Shown in pieces: positions 17,304 through 26,179 of a stretch of DNA of 43,696 bases (position 1 is its first letter; every line of letters starts with the position of its first letter). The notes beneath the pieces were generated by a model that did no database searches, was not told the DNA's origin, and saw only the letters and a list, made by a program, of their open reading frames with translations. The stretch is from assembly GCA_030596125.1 (NCBI GenBank), contig JAUVKT010000014.1, positions 1-43,696 on the forward strand, given 5' to 3'. The translations under genes and the position numbers were made by a program. This DNA is from Bacteroidales bacterium. Its GTDB lineage: Bacteria > Bacteroidota > Bacteroidia > Bacteroidales > VadinHA17.

Positions 17304-17795
17304 CTACAGCTTAATAATTTTATAAACGTTTAGTTTTATACCATTCTGAATTCTAAGAAAATATGTTCCGGCAGGATATGCCTGCATATTGATCTGTTTA
17401 ATAAGCACGCCTGAAGGGACCTCTTCAATAAGAACTATGCTTCCATCAGGAGCAGCCAGTTGCATCAGTGTCTCCCCCTCCAGAGGCAGAACAAATTTAA
17501 TATTAAGAATCTCACTGGTTGGATTCGGGTAGATAGTAACCGCTACTCCCAAATCCGGATTTTCCTCAATTGCAGTAACTTCAAGCTTTGATTGCTGAAA
17601 GCCCTGTGTAAGTATCAGATCTCCACCGCTCGATTCAACCGTGCTTATCACAAGTTCACCAAGTGTCCAGCTTAATGAAATGTCGCCAGATACATCATAC
17701 CCGCCCGCACTGGAAATAACTTGTTGCTTTATTTCCTGACCCGAGACAGAAGCTATAAAGAAGATAGCAAGAACAGATGTTAGTATTAATTTCAT
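17304..17795 (-). CDS. Small secreted protein with T9SS type A sorting domain
   Basis: A 163-residue protein. A signal peptide (MKLILTSVLAIFFIASVSGQ) is followed by a short region with GGYDVSGDISLSWTLGE and LTQGFQQSKL, then a T9SS sorting domain from about residue 82: VTIYPNPTSEILNIKF, then YPAGTYFLRI, and a basic end. Type IX sorting domains direct export across the outer membrane and are removed at the surface. The mature part is only about 60 residues, and proteins of this form occur widely in the phylum with no known function. ATG start; the following terminator makes it monocistronic. Confidence 0.88.
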   Translation of the reverse strand: MKLILTSVLAIFFIASVSGQEIKQQVISSAGGYDVSGDISLSWTLGELVISTVESSGGDLILTQGFQQSKLEVTAIEENPDLGVAVTIYPNPTSEILNIKFVLPLEGETLMQLAAPDGSIVLIEEVPSGVLIKQINMQAYPAGTYFLRIQNGIKLNVYKIIKL

Positions 17796-17937
17796 ATTTT
17801 ATAAATATTATCAGATTCTGATATGTTAAAAGTAAAAAGAAATGAGATGAAAAACAATTATTGTTATCTATTTTTAATGAACATACTAAAATGTTACACT
17901 AACATCCCGATTTCATAGATAAAAATTTATAATCTGC

Positions 17938-17945
17938 TACTTTTG
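17938..17945 (+). promoter_or_regulatory. Promoter -7 box of the DMT transporter gene
   Basis: TACTTTTG matches TAnnTTTG and lies only 8 bp before the ATG at 17954, which predicts a leaderless or nearly leaderless mRNA. No TTG element is visible at the right distance upstream. Confidence 0.4.
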
Positions 17946-17953
17946 TTCCCATT

Positions 17954-18847
17954 ATGGGCAAAAAGGCTAAAATTCTAAACTGGAGCATCCTGCTTTTCCT
18001 GGCTTTGATCTGGGGAACCTCATTTATACTAATCAAGAAAGGCCTCGAATCATTCAGTTCAATTCAGATAGCATCACTAAGAATTTTTATCTCATTTCTC
18101 TTCCTGCTTCCTGTTGCATTAAGAAATATCAGGAAAATATCAAGGGAGAATATAACAAGCCTGATTATTATTGGGGTTATCGGAAGTGCAATCCCCGCAT
18201 TTCTATACCCTATGGCCCAGACCAAAATAGATAGCTCTGTTGCAGGGATGTTAAATTCACTTACGCCTGTTTTTACTTTTTTAATTGGCATTTTGCTTTA
18301 TAGCAGAAAAATAAAATGGAGGCAGATTGTTGGCATTTTAATAGGGTTGGCAGGTACTGTTGGTTTACTCTATAAAGGTTCATTCACATTTAATTCTGCG
18401 GGGCTGCTTGTTGTTCTTGCGACACTTTTCTATGGCATAAGTACAAACCAGATTACAAGAATCAAAGGAATTAATGGAATTGTAATAACTTCCCTTGCTT
18501 TTATAATAATAGGCCCTGTGGCAGGTGTCAACCTGCTTTTGTCAGACTTCTCCCCTGCCCTTGAAACAGAGAACTTCCTCAGGAACCTTGGGTTTATTGC
18601 CATACTTTCAATACTTAGTACAGGTATTGCAGTTGGCTTGTTTAATGTGCTGATACTTAGAACTTCTCCCCTATTTGCAACATCAGTTACATATCTGGTT
18701 CCAATAATAGCAGCAATATGGGGCATAGCTGATGGTGAAATAATTACTCCTTTCATGATAATTTCAGTTATTTTTATACTGGCAGGGGTATACTTTACCA
18801 ATATAAAAATAAATGGAATTATTAAAAAGAGGCTCAAAAGAGAATAG
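17954..18847 (+). CDS. EamA/DMT-family permease
   Basis: A 297-residue inner-membrane protein with about ten hydrophobic segments arranged as two EamA repeats. The N-terminal one carries LIWGTSFILIKKGL and the C-terminal one begins at about residue 150. Members of the drug/metabolite transporter superfamily export amino acids, nucleosides or drugs; the substrate here cannot be named. Its last 35 bp overlap the start of lnt, so the two are translationally coupled. Confidence 0.9.
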   Translation: MGKKAKILNWSILLFLALIWGTSFILIKKGLESFSSIQIASLRIFISFLFLLPVALRNIRKISRENITSLIIIGVIGSAIPAFLYPMAQTKIDSSVAGMLNSLTPVFTFLIGILLYSRKIKWRQIVGILIGLAGTVGLLYKGSFTFNSAGLLVVLATLFYGISTNQITRIKGINGIVITSLAFIIIGPVAGVNLLLSDFSPALETENFLRNLGFIAILSILSTGIAVGLFNVLILRTSPLFATSVTYLVPIIAAIWGIADGEIITPFMIISVIFILAGVYFTNIKINGIIKKRLKRE

Positions 18848-20450
18848 CATTCGTATAGCGCAATCCTTAACAGGAGGAGTACTTCTGTCTCTTGCCTGGT
18901 GGGAATATTCAACAGGAATAATAATGTTTTTTGCCCTGGTCCCGTTTATCGCGATTTTTCATTCTCAAAAACAGAATCGTTCGGGCAAGAGTTCCGTTTT
19001 CATCTATGTACTGCCAGGTTTCCTCCTGTTTAATATATTCACCTTCTCCTGGCTAACAAAAGCCTCCATTGCCGGAGGATCACTTACAATATTAACACAC
19101 TCATTCCTTATGTCGATGGTCTTCTGGCTGGCTCACCAGGTACACAGAAGGAGTAATAATTTCACCGGATACCTGAGCCTTATTGTTTTTTGGCTAACCT
19201 ATGAACATCTGTGTCTTAATCTGAATATTATTTCTCCCTGGTTAAATATCGGAAATGTTTTCGGCAAAGAACCTGCCCTTATTCAGTGGTATGAATATAC
19301 CGGTTCAGGAGGTGGAAGCTTATGGGTTTTACTGGTAAGTATACTTATGTATGCATCATACAGGTATTACCGGTCAGAAAGGAAGATCATTTCAGGTTAT
19401 CTAACGGCTGCTTTTCTGATTTTTATTATACCTGTCACATATTCGGTAATCAGGTATCACACCTACAGGGAAGAAGGTGAAGAGTGCAGTGTAATAATTG
19501 TCCAGCCAAATATTGATCCCTATAATGAAAAATTTGGCAAACAAGGATTTACAAGCCAGCTAACTAAAATGTTCGAACAGGCCAATTCGTTCAGCACCAA
19601 TAATTATAACTGGCTAATATTGCCTGAAACAGTTGTTGATGATCCCTTTTTTGAAGCAAATGCCAGAACTAACAGATATATTGCACTGGCAGACTCCTTT
19701 GTTTCAAAGAATATTAAGACTAATCTTGTTTTGGGAATGACCACCATAGATACATTTTCTAACAAAGAAGAAAAAGAAGAAAATTCAGTAATAGAAATAG
19801 ATGGAACAAGTCTTAAATATGAAATATATAACTCTGCTATTTTCATTGCTGCCGGACAAAAACCACAGTTTTATCACAAATCAAAACTGGTGCCGGGCAT
19901 AGAGAGAAAAGTTAATATACTTCCTGCACCCCTTGAGAAAATTATTATCTCGAACCTGGGTGGAACCGTGTCGGGCTATGGCACACAAACTGATAGAAGT
20001 GTATTTAATCACTCGGAAGGTGGAAGCATTGCCGGGTCAGCAATATGCTATGAATCGGCTTATGGTGAGTTTACAACCGGCTATATAAATAACGGCGCAA
20101 ATATTATATTCATTATTACCAACGATGGCTGGTGGGATAATACCGCCGGATATAAACAGCACCTTTGGTTTGCTTCACTAAGGGCTATAGAAAACCGGAC
20201 TCCTGTAGCAAGAAGTGCAAACACAGGCATATCATGTCTTATCGACCAGAGGGGGCACATTATCAAGAAAAGTACATGGTGGAGAAAAGAAGTAATTACA
20301 GGAAACCTGGTGCTTCGCAACAAACTTACCTTCTATGCAAGATATGGCGATATGATTTATAAGTATTCAGATATCCTGAGTGTTATCACTCTGATTCTGA
20401 TCTTTATCGCCCGACCGCTGAGAAAACTCAGAGTAAATAGCATCTTATAA
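18813..20450 (+). CDS. lnt: Apolipoprotein N-acyltransferase
   Basis: Lnt adds the third acyl chain to the N-terminal cysteine of lipoproteins in the inner membrane. The 545 residues have about seven N-terminal hydrophobic segments (20-215) and a periplasmic nitrilase domain (about 225-500). The catalytic triad is visible: E272 (LILPETVV), K358 (YHKSKLVPG) and C412 (GSAICYESAYG). Family motifs NDGWW and ARSANTGISC are also intact. The ATG at 18813 lies inside the DMT gene. Several lipoproteins in this window (MORN protein, M19, GldD) are presumptive substrates. Confidence 0.95.
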   Translation: MELLKRGSKENSIRIAQSLTGGVLLSLAWWEYSTGIIMFFALVPFIAIFHSQKQNRSGKSSVFIYVLPGFLLFNIFTFSWLTKASIAGGSLTILTHSFLMSMVFWLAHQVHRRSNNFTGYLSLIVFWLTYEHLCLNLNIISPWLNIGNVFGKEPALIQWYEYTGSGGGSLWVLLVSILMYASYRYYRSERKIISGYLTAAFLIFIIPVTYSVIRYHTYREEGEECSVIIVQPNIDPYNEKFGKQGFTSQLTKMFEQANSFSTNNYNWLILPETVVDDPFFEANARTNRYIALADSFVSKNIKTNLVLGMTTIDTFSNKEEKEENSVIEIDGTSLKYEIYNSAIFIAAGQKPQFYHKSKLVPGIERKVNILPAPLEKIIISNLGGTVSGYGTQTDRSVFNHSEGGSIAGSAICYESAYGEFTTGYINNGANIIFIITNDGWWDNTAGYKQHLWFASLRAIENRTPVARSANTGISCLIDQRGHIIKKSTWWRKEVITGNLVLRNKLTFYARYGDMIYKYSDILSVITLILIFIARPLRKLRVNSIL

Positions 20451-20508
20451 TTCATGAATGCAACTTTAGCTAAAAGAGGTTGTCATTATAACTGAGAACA
20501 GATTACCG

Positions 20509-21066
20509 GTGACCAAGAAGAAAAATAGCATCAACAAATCTCTGATTGAGGAGTGTAAAAATGGAGACAGTAAAGCACAATTTACACTTTATAGCATGTA
20601 TTCAAGAGCCATGTTCAACCTTGCTTACAGGATAGTTAACAGCAGGGAGGACGCAGAAGATATGCTACAGGAATCTTTTACAGATGCTTTCAAAAATTTA
20701 GGGTCATTCCGTTTCGATTCCACCTTTGGGGCATGGCTTAAAAAGATTGTTATAAACAAATGTATAAACCAGGTAAAAAAAAGAAAGGGAAAAATTATTA
20801 CAAATATTATTCCGGAGAGAGATCACAATAAAGAAACCAGCAAATTGGATATACATAATGACATCAAAAAAGTAGTAGAGGGAATCGGCAAATTACCGGA
20901 TGGATACAGGTTGGTTTTTACACTATACCTTCTTGAGGGATACGACCACAAAGAAATATCATCAATTCTGGACATAACTGAATCGACTTCGAAGACACAA
21001 TACCTTAGGGCAAAAACAAGGTTAAGACAAATTTTAACAGAGGAGAAAATATCATGGATAAATTAG
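20509..21066 (+). CDS. ECF-type RNA polymerase sigma factor
   Basis: A 185-residue sigma-70 family member with only regions 2 and 4. Region 2 contains YRIVNSREDAEDMLQESFTD and the DNA-binding WLKKIVINKCINQVKKRK. Region 4 contains LPDGYRLVFTLYLLEGYDHK and a helix-turn-helix (EISSILDITESTSKTQYLRA). The start is GTG at 20509; no ATG is available in frame nearby. The downstream gene overlaps by 13 bp and encodes a single-pass protein that is the likely anti-sigma factor. The signal is unknown, and autoregulation is likely but no promoter is recognised. Confidence 0.93.
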   Translation: MTKKKNSINKSLIEECKNGDSKAQFTLYSMYSRAMFNLAYRIVNSREDAEDMLQESFTDAFKNLGSFRFDSTFGAWLKKIVINKCINQVKKRKGKIITNIIPERDHNKETSKLDIHNDIKKVVEGIGKLPDGYRLVFTLYLLEGYDHKEISSILDITESTSKTQYLRAKTRLRQILTEEKISWIN

Positions 21067-21602
21067 AAAAGTTTATCAGAGACAGGAGAGATGAACTCGA
21101 TATTTATGAGCCATCTGCCAATGTGTGGAGCAATGTTAAAAAGATACCCTGTGAAAAGGTTTATCATCTGAAAAATGTAGTTGCAAGAGCGGCCATGATT
21201 ATTATACTTGTATCATCATCCCTTGTTCTGATCATTCTCTCTGCAAGTTACATTTATAACAAAAGTTATAACCCGATATATTCGGAAACAGGTTCAGGGA
21301 CAGGTCTGACCGAAACCGAGCAATATTATAACATCAGAATGGAGATCCTGATGGAAAAAGCAAAACCCCTTCTTACTGCTAATCCTGCGCTTGAAGAAGA
21401 TCTTTTAACAGATATTGCCAATATCGACAGTATCTGCCTGGAAATAAAAACCGATCTTAAGGATAATGTAAGCAACCAGGAGGTTATTGAGGCACTGATG
21501 CTCAACTACAGAATTAAGGTATCTATTCTGGAGGATATGTTAAAAATGCTTGAAGAGAATAATTATAACAGTGAACCAAATCAGAATCATGAAATATTAT
21601 AG
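21054..21602 (+). CDS. Single-pass membrane protein, probable anti-sigma factor
   Basis: A 182-residue protein: a cytoplasmic N-terminus of about 45 residues starting MDKLEKFIRDRRDELDIYEP, one transmembrane segment (AAMIIILVSSSLVLIILSA, about 45-63), and a periplasmic, helical, acidic C-terminal part. This topology and the 13-bp overlap with the ECF sigma gene are the normal arrangement of Bacteroidota anti-sigma factors. No zinc-binding HxxxCxxC motif is present, so it would be a non-ZAS type. Assignment rests on position and topology, not on a recognised domain. Confidence 0.7.
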   Translation: MDKLEKFIRDRRDELDIYEPSANVWSNVKKIPCEKVYHLKNVVARAAMIIILVSSSLVLIILSASYIYNKSYNPIYSETGSGTGLTETEQYYNIRMEILMEKAKPLLTANPALEEDLLTDIANIDSICLEIKTDLKDNVSNQEVIEALMLNYRIKVSILEDMLKMLEENNYNSEPNQNHEIL

Positions 21603-22683
21603 TTGGTTATTATATATTTTGATCCTTCTTCCCGGGACAGTCCCGACAACTGTAGCACAGTCGGTTACAGAATCGCGGACATATCAAAAGAGCTTCTCAG
21701 TAAGGCCGGAGATGAGTCTGGATGTTAAAAATAAGTATGGTATGGTTCATATCGCTAAATCAAATAACGATAGCCTTTATATAAAAATTGAAATCACAGC
21801 CACTGCTTCAAAATCATCCAGATTAAGAAAACTAATGGATGGTATCTCCTTTAACCTGAACTCAACAAACTACCTTATCATTGCTGAAACGAAGTTTAAC
21901 AGAGGCAATATCAATCTTATCGAAGGAGTTAAGAATTTTACTAACAACCTGATATCTTCAGATTCTAAACTTGAGATTGATTATTACATTAACACCCCGT
22001 CATATATCAATATAAACATCGATAACAGGTACGGGGATATCTTTCTCGAATCTATTGATGCTGATCTAAATATCAGGCTGCTGAACGGATCTCTGAAAGG
22101 AGAAGATCTATGGGGCGAGAACAAATTTGACCTCAACTTCTGTAATGCATCATTCATATCATTAAAACGATCACAGATCACGCTTTCATACAGTGAACTG
22201 CAAATTGAGAGGGCTGATAATATCAATATATCAACCCGTTCATCAAAGGTTAATATTAAAGATTGTGAAACCCTGAAATGCAACTCAAGAAGAGACAAAT
22301 TCTTTTTGACAGAGGTATCAAAAATTAATGGAACATCCTATTTCACTGATTTTAATATCGATATGGTAAGAGAGGATCTTAATCTCAACACCCGGTATGG
22401 AACTGTTAATGTAGAATGTATTCCTCCTACTTTTAATTTTATCTCTGTTGAATCAACATATACAGGTGTGTATATGAAATGTGACAGCGCTGCCTCATTT
22501 TATATGGATGCAAAACTAACCAATTGTCAGGTAACAGTACCTGAACATTGGGTGCTGGAAGAGAAGGCTCTGGACGAAGATAATAAGGATTATCTATATT
22601 TTGGCCATATTGGCACGGGTAAACCTGCCAGCCAGATAATATTGAAACTTACGCGAGGAAAATTAATTTTTGATCAAAAATAG
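21589..22683 (+). CDS. DUF4097-like secreted beta-solenoid (adhesin-like) protein
   Basis: A 364-residue protein with a signal peptide (MKYYSWLLYILILLPGTVP and following, cleaved near AQS). The mature part is rich in short beta repeats with the pattern (I/L)-x-(I/L/V)-x-N-x-x-G, such as NKYGMVHIAK, NIDNRYGDIFLES, LNTRYGTVNVE. This is the DUF4097/DUF2807-type head-GIN adhesin fold that frequently sits next to ECF sigma/anti-sigma pairs in this phylum. The ATG at 21589 overlaps the anti-sigma stop; a TTG at 21550 would displace the signal peptide and is rejected. A role as sensor or effector of the sigma system is inferred. Confidence 0.72.
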   Translation: MKYYSWLLYILILLPGTVPTTVAQSVTESRTYQKSFSVRPEMSLDVKNKYGMVHIAKSNNDSLYIKIEITATASKSSRLRKLMDGISFNLNSTNYLIIAETKFNRGNINLIEGVKNFTNNLISSDSKLEIDYYINTPSYININIDNRYGDIFLESIDADLNIRLLNGSLKGEDLWGENKFDLNFCNASFISLKRSQITLSYSELQIERADNINISTRSSKVNIKDCETLKCNSRRDKFFLTEVSKINGTSYFTDFNIDMVREDLNLNTRYGTVNVECIPPTFNFISVESTYTGVYMKCDSAASFYMDAKLTNCQVTVPEHWVLEEKALDEDNKDYLYFGHIGTGKPASQIILKLTRGKLIFDQK

Positions 22684-22700
22684 GTTCCCGATCTGCAACT

Positions 22701-22738
22701 TTTGATTAATCAAAGTGTCATTATAGTAATTAATCAAA
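22701..22738. repeat. Palindrome TTTGATTAATCAAA and partial second copy
   Basis: TTTGATTAATCAAA at 22701-22714 is a perfect 14-bp palindrome. Its right part, ATTAATCAAA, recurs at 22729-22738, 24 bp on. Both lie between the DUF4097-like gene and the first beta-barrel gene, so they may be an operator for that gene; no regulator is known. Confidence 0.35.
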
Positions 22739-22798
22739 CCCGGATCATTGAAAACGAAAATTTTTATACAGACAATATAACTATATCAAACTCTTGAA

Positions 22799-23320
22799 AT
22801 GCCACTGACAAAAAAAATAAGATTATTTCTGGCTGCAATAATAATGCTAATTGGAAACCCTTTATCGGCACAGGTGGGAGAAAACCATATCGGACTCAGG
22901 GGAGGTATCCATAGCGGTGTTTATTATCAGAACCTGATTACTGCCGGTAATGCAGAAAAATCATTTTACGCACTGCTTTCAGCCAATAAAAACAGCGTAA
23001 GAATAACAGTTATGAAAATAACGTATGAAACCAGCCTGAGTGAAATAGCCGACAACCTGTTCTTTACCTGGGGATATGGTGGACATGTTGGTTTTATGGT
23101 AACTGACCATACATATTTTCTGGGCAAAAAATATCAGTTTGAATATGAAACGTTCCGGCCCGTAATTGGAATGGATGGGTGGGGCGGACTCGAATACAGG
23201 TTTATCGGTATTCCAATGGCCATAGGATTAAATATAAAACCATTCTTTGAGATTATGGTACCAGGGTTTTTAAACATTCAACCCGGTGATGTAGGTCTCT
23301 CATTTGCTTACCGGTTTTAG
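22799..23320 (+). CDS. Probable outer-membrane beta-barrel protein
   Basis: A 173-residue protein with a signal peptide (MPLTKKIRLFLAAIIMLIGN, cleaved after LSAQ). The mature part alternates short amphipathic strands rich in Gly and aromatic residues and ends in FAYRF, a C-terminal phenylalanine typical of barrels inserted by the BAM complex. The length suggests eight strands. I do not recognise the family. It is the fourth gene after the ECF sigma factor, with a 115-bp gap before it that contains a palindrome. Confidence 0.65.
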   Translation: MPLTKKIRLFLAAIIMLIGNPLSAQVGENHIGLRGGIHSGVYYQNLITAGNAEKSFYALLSANKNSVRITVMKITYETSLSEIADNLFFTWGYGGHVGFMVTDHTYFLGKKYQFEYETFRPVIGMDGWGGLEYRFIGIPMAIGLNIKPFFEIMVPGFLNIQPGDVGLSFAYRF

Positions 23321-23344
23321 ATATAACAATTTAAATATGATAAA

Positions 23345-24007
23345 ATGAAACAAACCATTCTAATACTAATTATGCTTACATTCTCTTCTATTTTGGCCCT
23401 CGCTCAGGAAGAAGAGTTGACAAAGAAGGAGAAAAAACAGGATAAACAGTACAATACCGAGATGAAAACCCTGTTTGGAAAACACAGATCTAATGGAGGC
23501 TATGGTGCATTCTGGATGGGCTATTCAACAATTGATAATAAACATTCCCTTCAGTTTGGCGGAAGAGGATCATGGATTATTCAGCATTCATTTGCAATAG
23601 GATTCGGAGGATCAGGGTTTATTAATGAATATCATTACGATATTACTCTGGACAAGGATGTTTTTCTAACCGGAGGTTATGGAGGCATCTACCTCGAAGC
23701 AATATTATTTCCAAAACAGCCTGTACACCTTGCATTCCCGATACTTTTCGGAGCGGGAGGAATCTCCTTCGTTTCATATAACGATCCCGACTGGAATACC
23801 AATTTCGTTGAAGATTATGAAGCATTCCTTATTATTGAACCGGGAGTCGAAATTGAGCTGAACTTAACCAGGTTTATGCGGGTTGGTTTTGGAACAACTT
23901 ACCGCTATCCAACCTCTTTTAATGCTGGCCAGGTATCCGGATCCGCTGATACAGAATCTCTCAGAGGATTTACATATAATATTACTTTTAAATTCGGTTG
24001 GTTCTGA
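23345..24007 (+). CDS. Probable outer-membrane beta-barrel protein
   Basis: A 220-residue protein with a signal peptide (MKQTILILIMLTFSSILALA, then QEEEL). A short charged linker (EELTKKEKKQDKQYNTEMK) follows, then strands rich in Gly, Tyr and Phe and a terminal KFGWF. This is consistent with a small barrel of eight or more strands. It begins 24 bp after the preceding barrel gene, so the two are probably co-expressed. The charged linker after the signal peptide is unusual and might face the periplasm. Family not recognised. Confidence 0.68.
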   Translation: MKQTILILIMLTFSSILALAQEEELTKKEKKQDKQYNTEMKTLFGKHRSNGGYGAFWMGYSTIDNKHSLQFGGRGSWIIQHSFAIGFGGSGFINEYHYDITLDKDVFLTGGYGGIYLEAILFPKQPVHLAFPILFGAGGISFVSYNDPDWNTNFVEDYEAFLIIEPGVEIELNLTRFMRVGFGTTYRYPTSFNAGQVSGSADTESLRGFTYNITFKFGWF

Positions 24008-24069
24008 ACAAATCGCATTTAACCTGAATAAATCAGACTAATAAAAAAGGGCGGATCGATTTTTCATAG

Positions 24070-26058
24070 TCAATTAGCTTTATTGAAAAGTGCAACACCT
24101 TCATCCAGCCATTCGATATATTCCCTGATATTAAGGTTTAACTCCATAGGCTCGTTTAGCGCAATACCATCGTAACCGGTAATAACATAAAGGGGTTGTG
24201 AATTCGTACCAAACATTTCAATCTCACGATCGGCATTGATCTTACCTATAGTGTTTTTAACCTTGCCATCAACACTAGAAGTTATCCACTCATCCTCAGG
24301 GAGTTTAGTTCTGTCATCGGTATATAATGCAATTATAATAAAATTCTCATTCAGCCTTCTTAGCACATCAGTATCTGACCATACCTTTGCCTCCATCTCT
24401 TTACAATTGCTACATGCATGTCCTTTAAAATCGAGCAGTACAGGCAGACCTTTCTCCTTTGCACAGGCCATTCCCTGGTCATAATCGAAATAGCCTTTCA
24501 AACCATGGGGAAGATGCAGTTTATCACCATATTTGGGCTCAGCACAAAGGCTGGTGGTTCCTCCACCGGGTTGAAAAGCGGTAAGAGAAGGTGGTAAGAA
24601 AGATGATGATGAATTATTTGGAGATATGTCAAACATTGCACTCTCTTTTGAAGGGATCAACCCCGACAATCCTTTTAGAGGAGCGCCAAAAAGGCCAGGT
24701 ATCAGGTAAACTACAAGTGAAAAGACAGCAATAATAAGAAGTAATCTGAAGACTCCGACAAAAGGCAGATCACTGTCGTGTGCAAATTTAATTTTACCCA
24801 TAAGATATAATCCCAGCAGGAAGAAAATCACAATCCATACAGCCAGGTAAACATCACGGGTAATTATTCCAAGTCCGTACACCGAATCTATAGTCGAAAT
24901 AAATTTCAAACTGAATGCAAGCATGATAAAACCTAACACAACTTTAATTGAGTTGAGCCATCCGCCTGATTTTGGCATCCTCTTCATTACGGATGGGAAG
25001 AGTGCAAAAATTGTAAAAGGTAAGGCAAATGCAAGTCCGAATCCAAACATTCCTATTGTTGGACGAAGTACATCACCACTGGCTGCTTCAACAAGCAGCA
25101 CCCCTACGATCGGACCGGTACATGAGAATGAAACCAGTACTGTTGTCAGTCCGAGAAAAAAAGCAGCGAGAATACCCCCTTTATCAACTTTTGAATCTGC
25201 TTTGCTAATCCACTTATTGGGCAGAACTAACTCAAACGCGCCGAAAAACGAGGCCGCAAAAATTACAAATAGTGAAAAGAAGAGTACATTGGGAATCCAG
25301 TGGGTACTTAACGTATTAGCAAAGTTGGCCCCGGCGCTTGTTAGTGAAACAATAATTCCAAGGGATGAATACAGAAGTATAATCGACAATCCGAACACAA
25401 ATGCTTTTGTAATGGATCTTCCTCTTGATTCATTGCCCTGTGAAAAAAATGCCACGGTCATTGGTATCATTGGAAATACACATGGTGTTAAAACACCTGC
25501 CAGACCGGCCAGTAATGAAAGAATAAAAAACTTAACTATTCCGCTGTCTTTATCAGCCACATCTGTCATATCGGATGTCTCCCGGGCTGTAGCCTCAGGC
25601 TCTCCTCCGGAAATATTGAATTCGAAGTCCACATCCTGTGGAGGTGAGCATCTTTCATCATCGCAGGCCATATAAGTTACAAACCCTGAAACTTTAAATG
25701 ATGGTTCAATTGCCTTAACAGTCTGCCTGAATTCAACACTATTGCTAAAATATTTGATATCCATCTCAAACGCCTTGTCGAAAACCACTTCGCCATCGCC
25801 CGATTCTTTTGTCTCACCAACCATCTCATATCCATCGGTCGATGAAAAGGTAAACTGTGTTGGTATTGGCCCTCCGTCAGGAAGATCCATGGAATAAAGA
25901 TGCGAATGCTCTTCAATAGTCGCTTTAAAGAGAAGATCATATTCACCATCTCCTGTTTTTTCATATGAAAAATTCCAGGATACAGGGTCATATATCTGGC
26001 CATTAGCAGATGTAATGGTTAAAATGAGAATTGTAAATAATATTATGTACTTCTTCAT
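24070..26058 (-). CDS. DsbD-like thiol:disulfide interchange protein
   Basis: Carries reducing power from cytoplasmic thioredoxin to the periplasm. Residue numbers count from ATG 26067. There is a signal peptide (about 1-24) and an N-terminal DsbD-alpha-like domain with redox pair C135/C140 (MACDDERCSPPQ). An eight-helix membrane domain (about 178-470) has cysteines in TPCVFPMIP (C196) and FSCTGPIVG. The C-terminal thioredoxin-like domain has the active site CSNC (552-555). All three redox pairs are present, so it should be functional. ATG 26058 (MKKYIILF) gives the more usual signal peptide and is chosen over 26067. Confidence 0.92.
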   Translation of the reverse strand: MKKYIILFTILILTITSANGQIYDPVSWNFSYEKTGDGEYDLLFKATIEEHSHLYSMDLPDGGPIPTQFTFSSTDGYEMVGETKESGDGEVVFDKAFEMDIKYFSNSVEFRQTVKAIEPSFKVSGFVTYMACDDERCSPPQDVDFEFNISGGEPEATARETSDMTDVADKDSGIVKFFILSLLAGLAGVLTPCVFPMIPMTVAFFSQGNESRGRSITKAFVFGLSIILLYSSLGIIVSLTSAGANFANTLSTHWIPNVLFFSLFVIFAASFFGAFELVLPNKWISKADSKVDKGGILAAFFLGLTTVLVSFSCTGPIVGVLLVEAASGDVLRPTIGMFGFGLAFALPFTIFALFPSVMKRMPKSGGWLNSIKVVLGFIMLAFSLKFISTIDSVYGLGIITRDVYLAVWIVIFFLLGLYLMGKIKFAHDSDLPFVGVFRLLLIIAVFSLVVYLIPGLFGAPLKGLSGLIPSKESAMFDISPNNSSSSFLPPSLTAFQPGGGTTSLCAEPKYGDKLHLPHGLKGYFDYDQGMACAKEKGLPVLLDFKGHACSNCKEMEAKVWSDTDVLRRLNENFIIIALYTDDRTKLPEDEWITSSVDGKVKNTIGKINADREIEMFGTNSQPLYVITGYDGIALNEPMELNLNIREYIEWLDEGVALFNKAN

Positions 26059-26082
26059 ATGAACCATTTATTATGTTTTGTG

Positions 26083-26090
26083 CAAATTTA
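26083..26090 (-). promoter_or_regulatory. Promoter -7 box of the DsbD-like gene
   Basis: TAAATTTG on the minus strand (26090-26083) matches TAnnTTTG, 24 bp before the ATG at 26058. A TTTG at 26118-26115 is 24 bp further upstream, slightly longer than the usual spacing. Confidence 0.45.
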
Positions 26091-26179
26091 TAAAAATATG
26101 ATCTAATGTCATGTCAAACATACTATGTCGCAAACATTAAATTAACTCAACACTATCCTAACATAATTGGTTCAAATCC

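Noticed and set aside
21550-22683. TTG start at 21550 for the DUF4097-like gene
   Set aside because: It would put 13 residues before the signal peptide; ATG 21589 gives a normal one.
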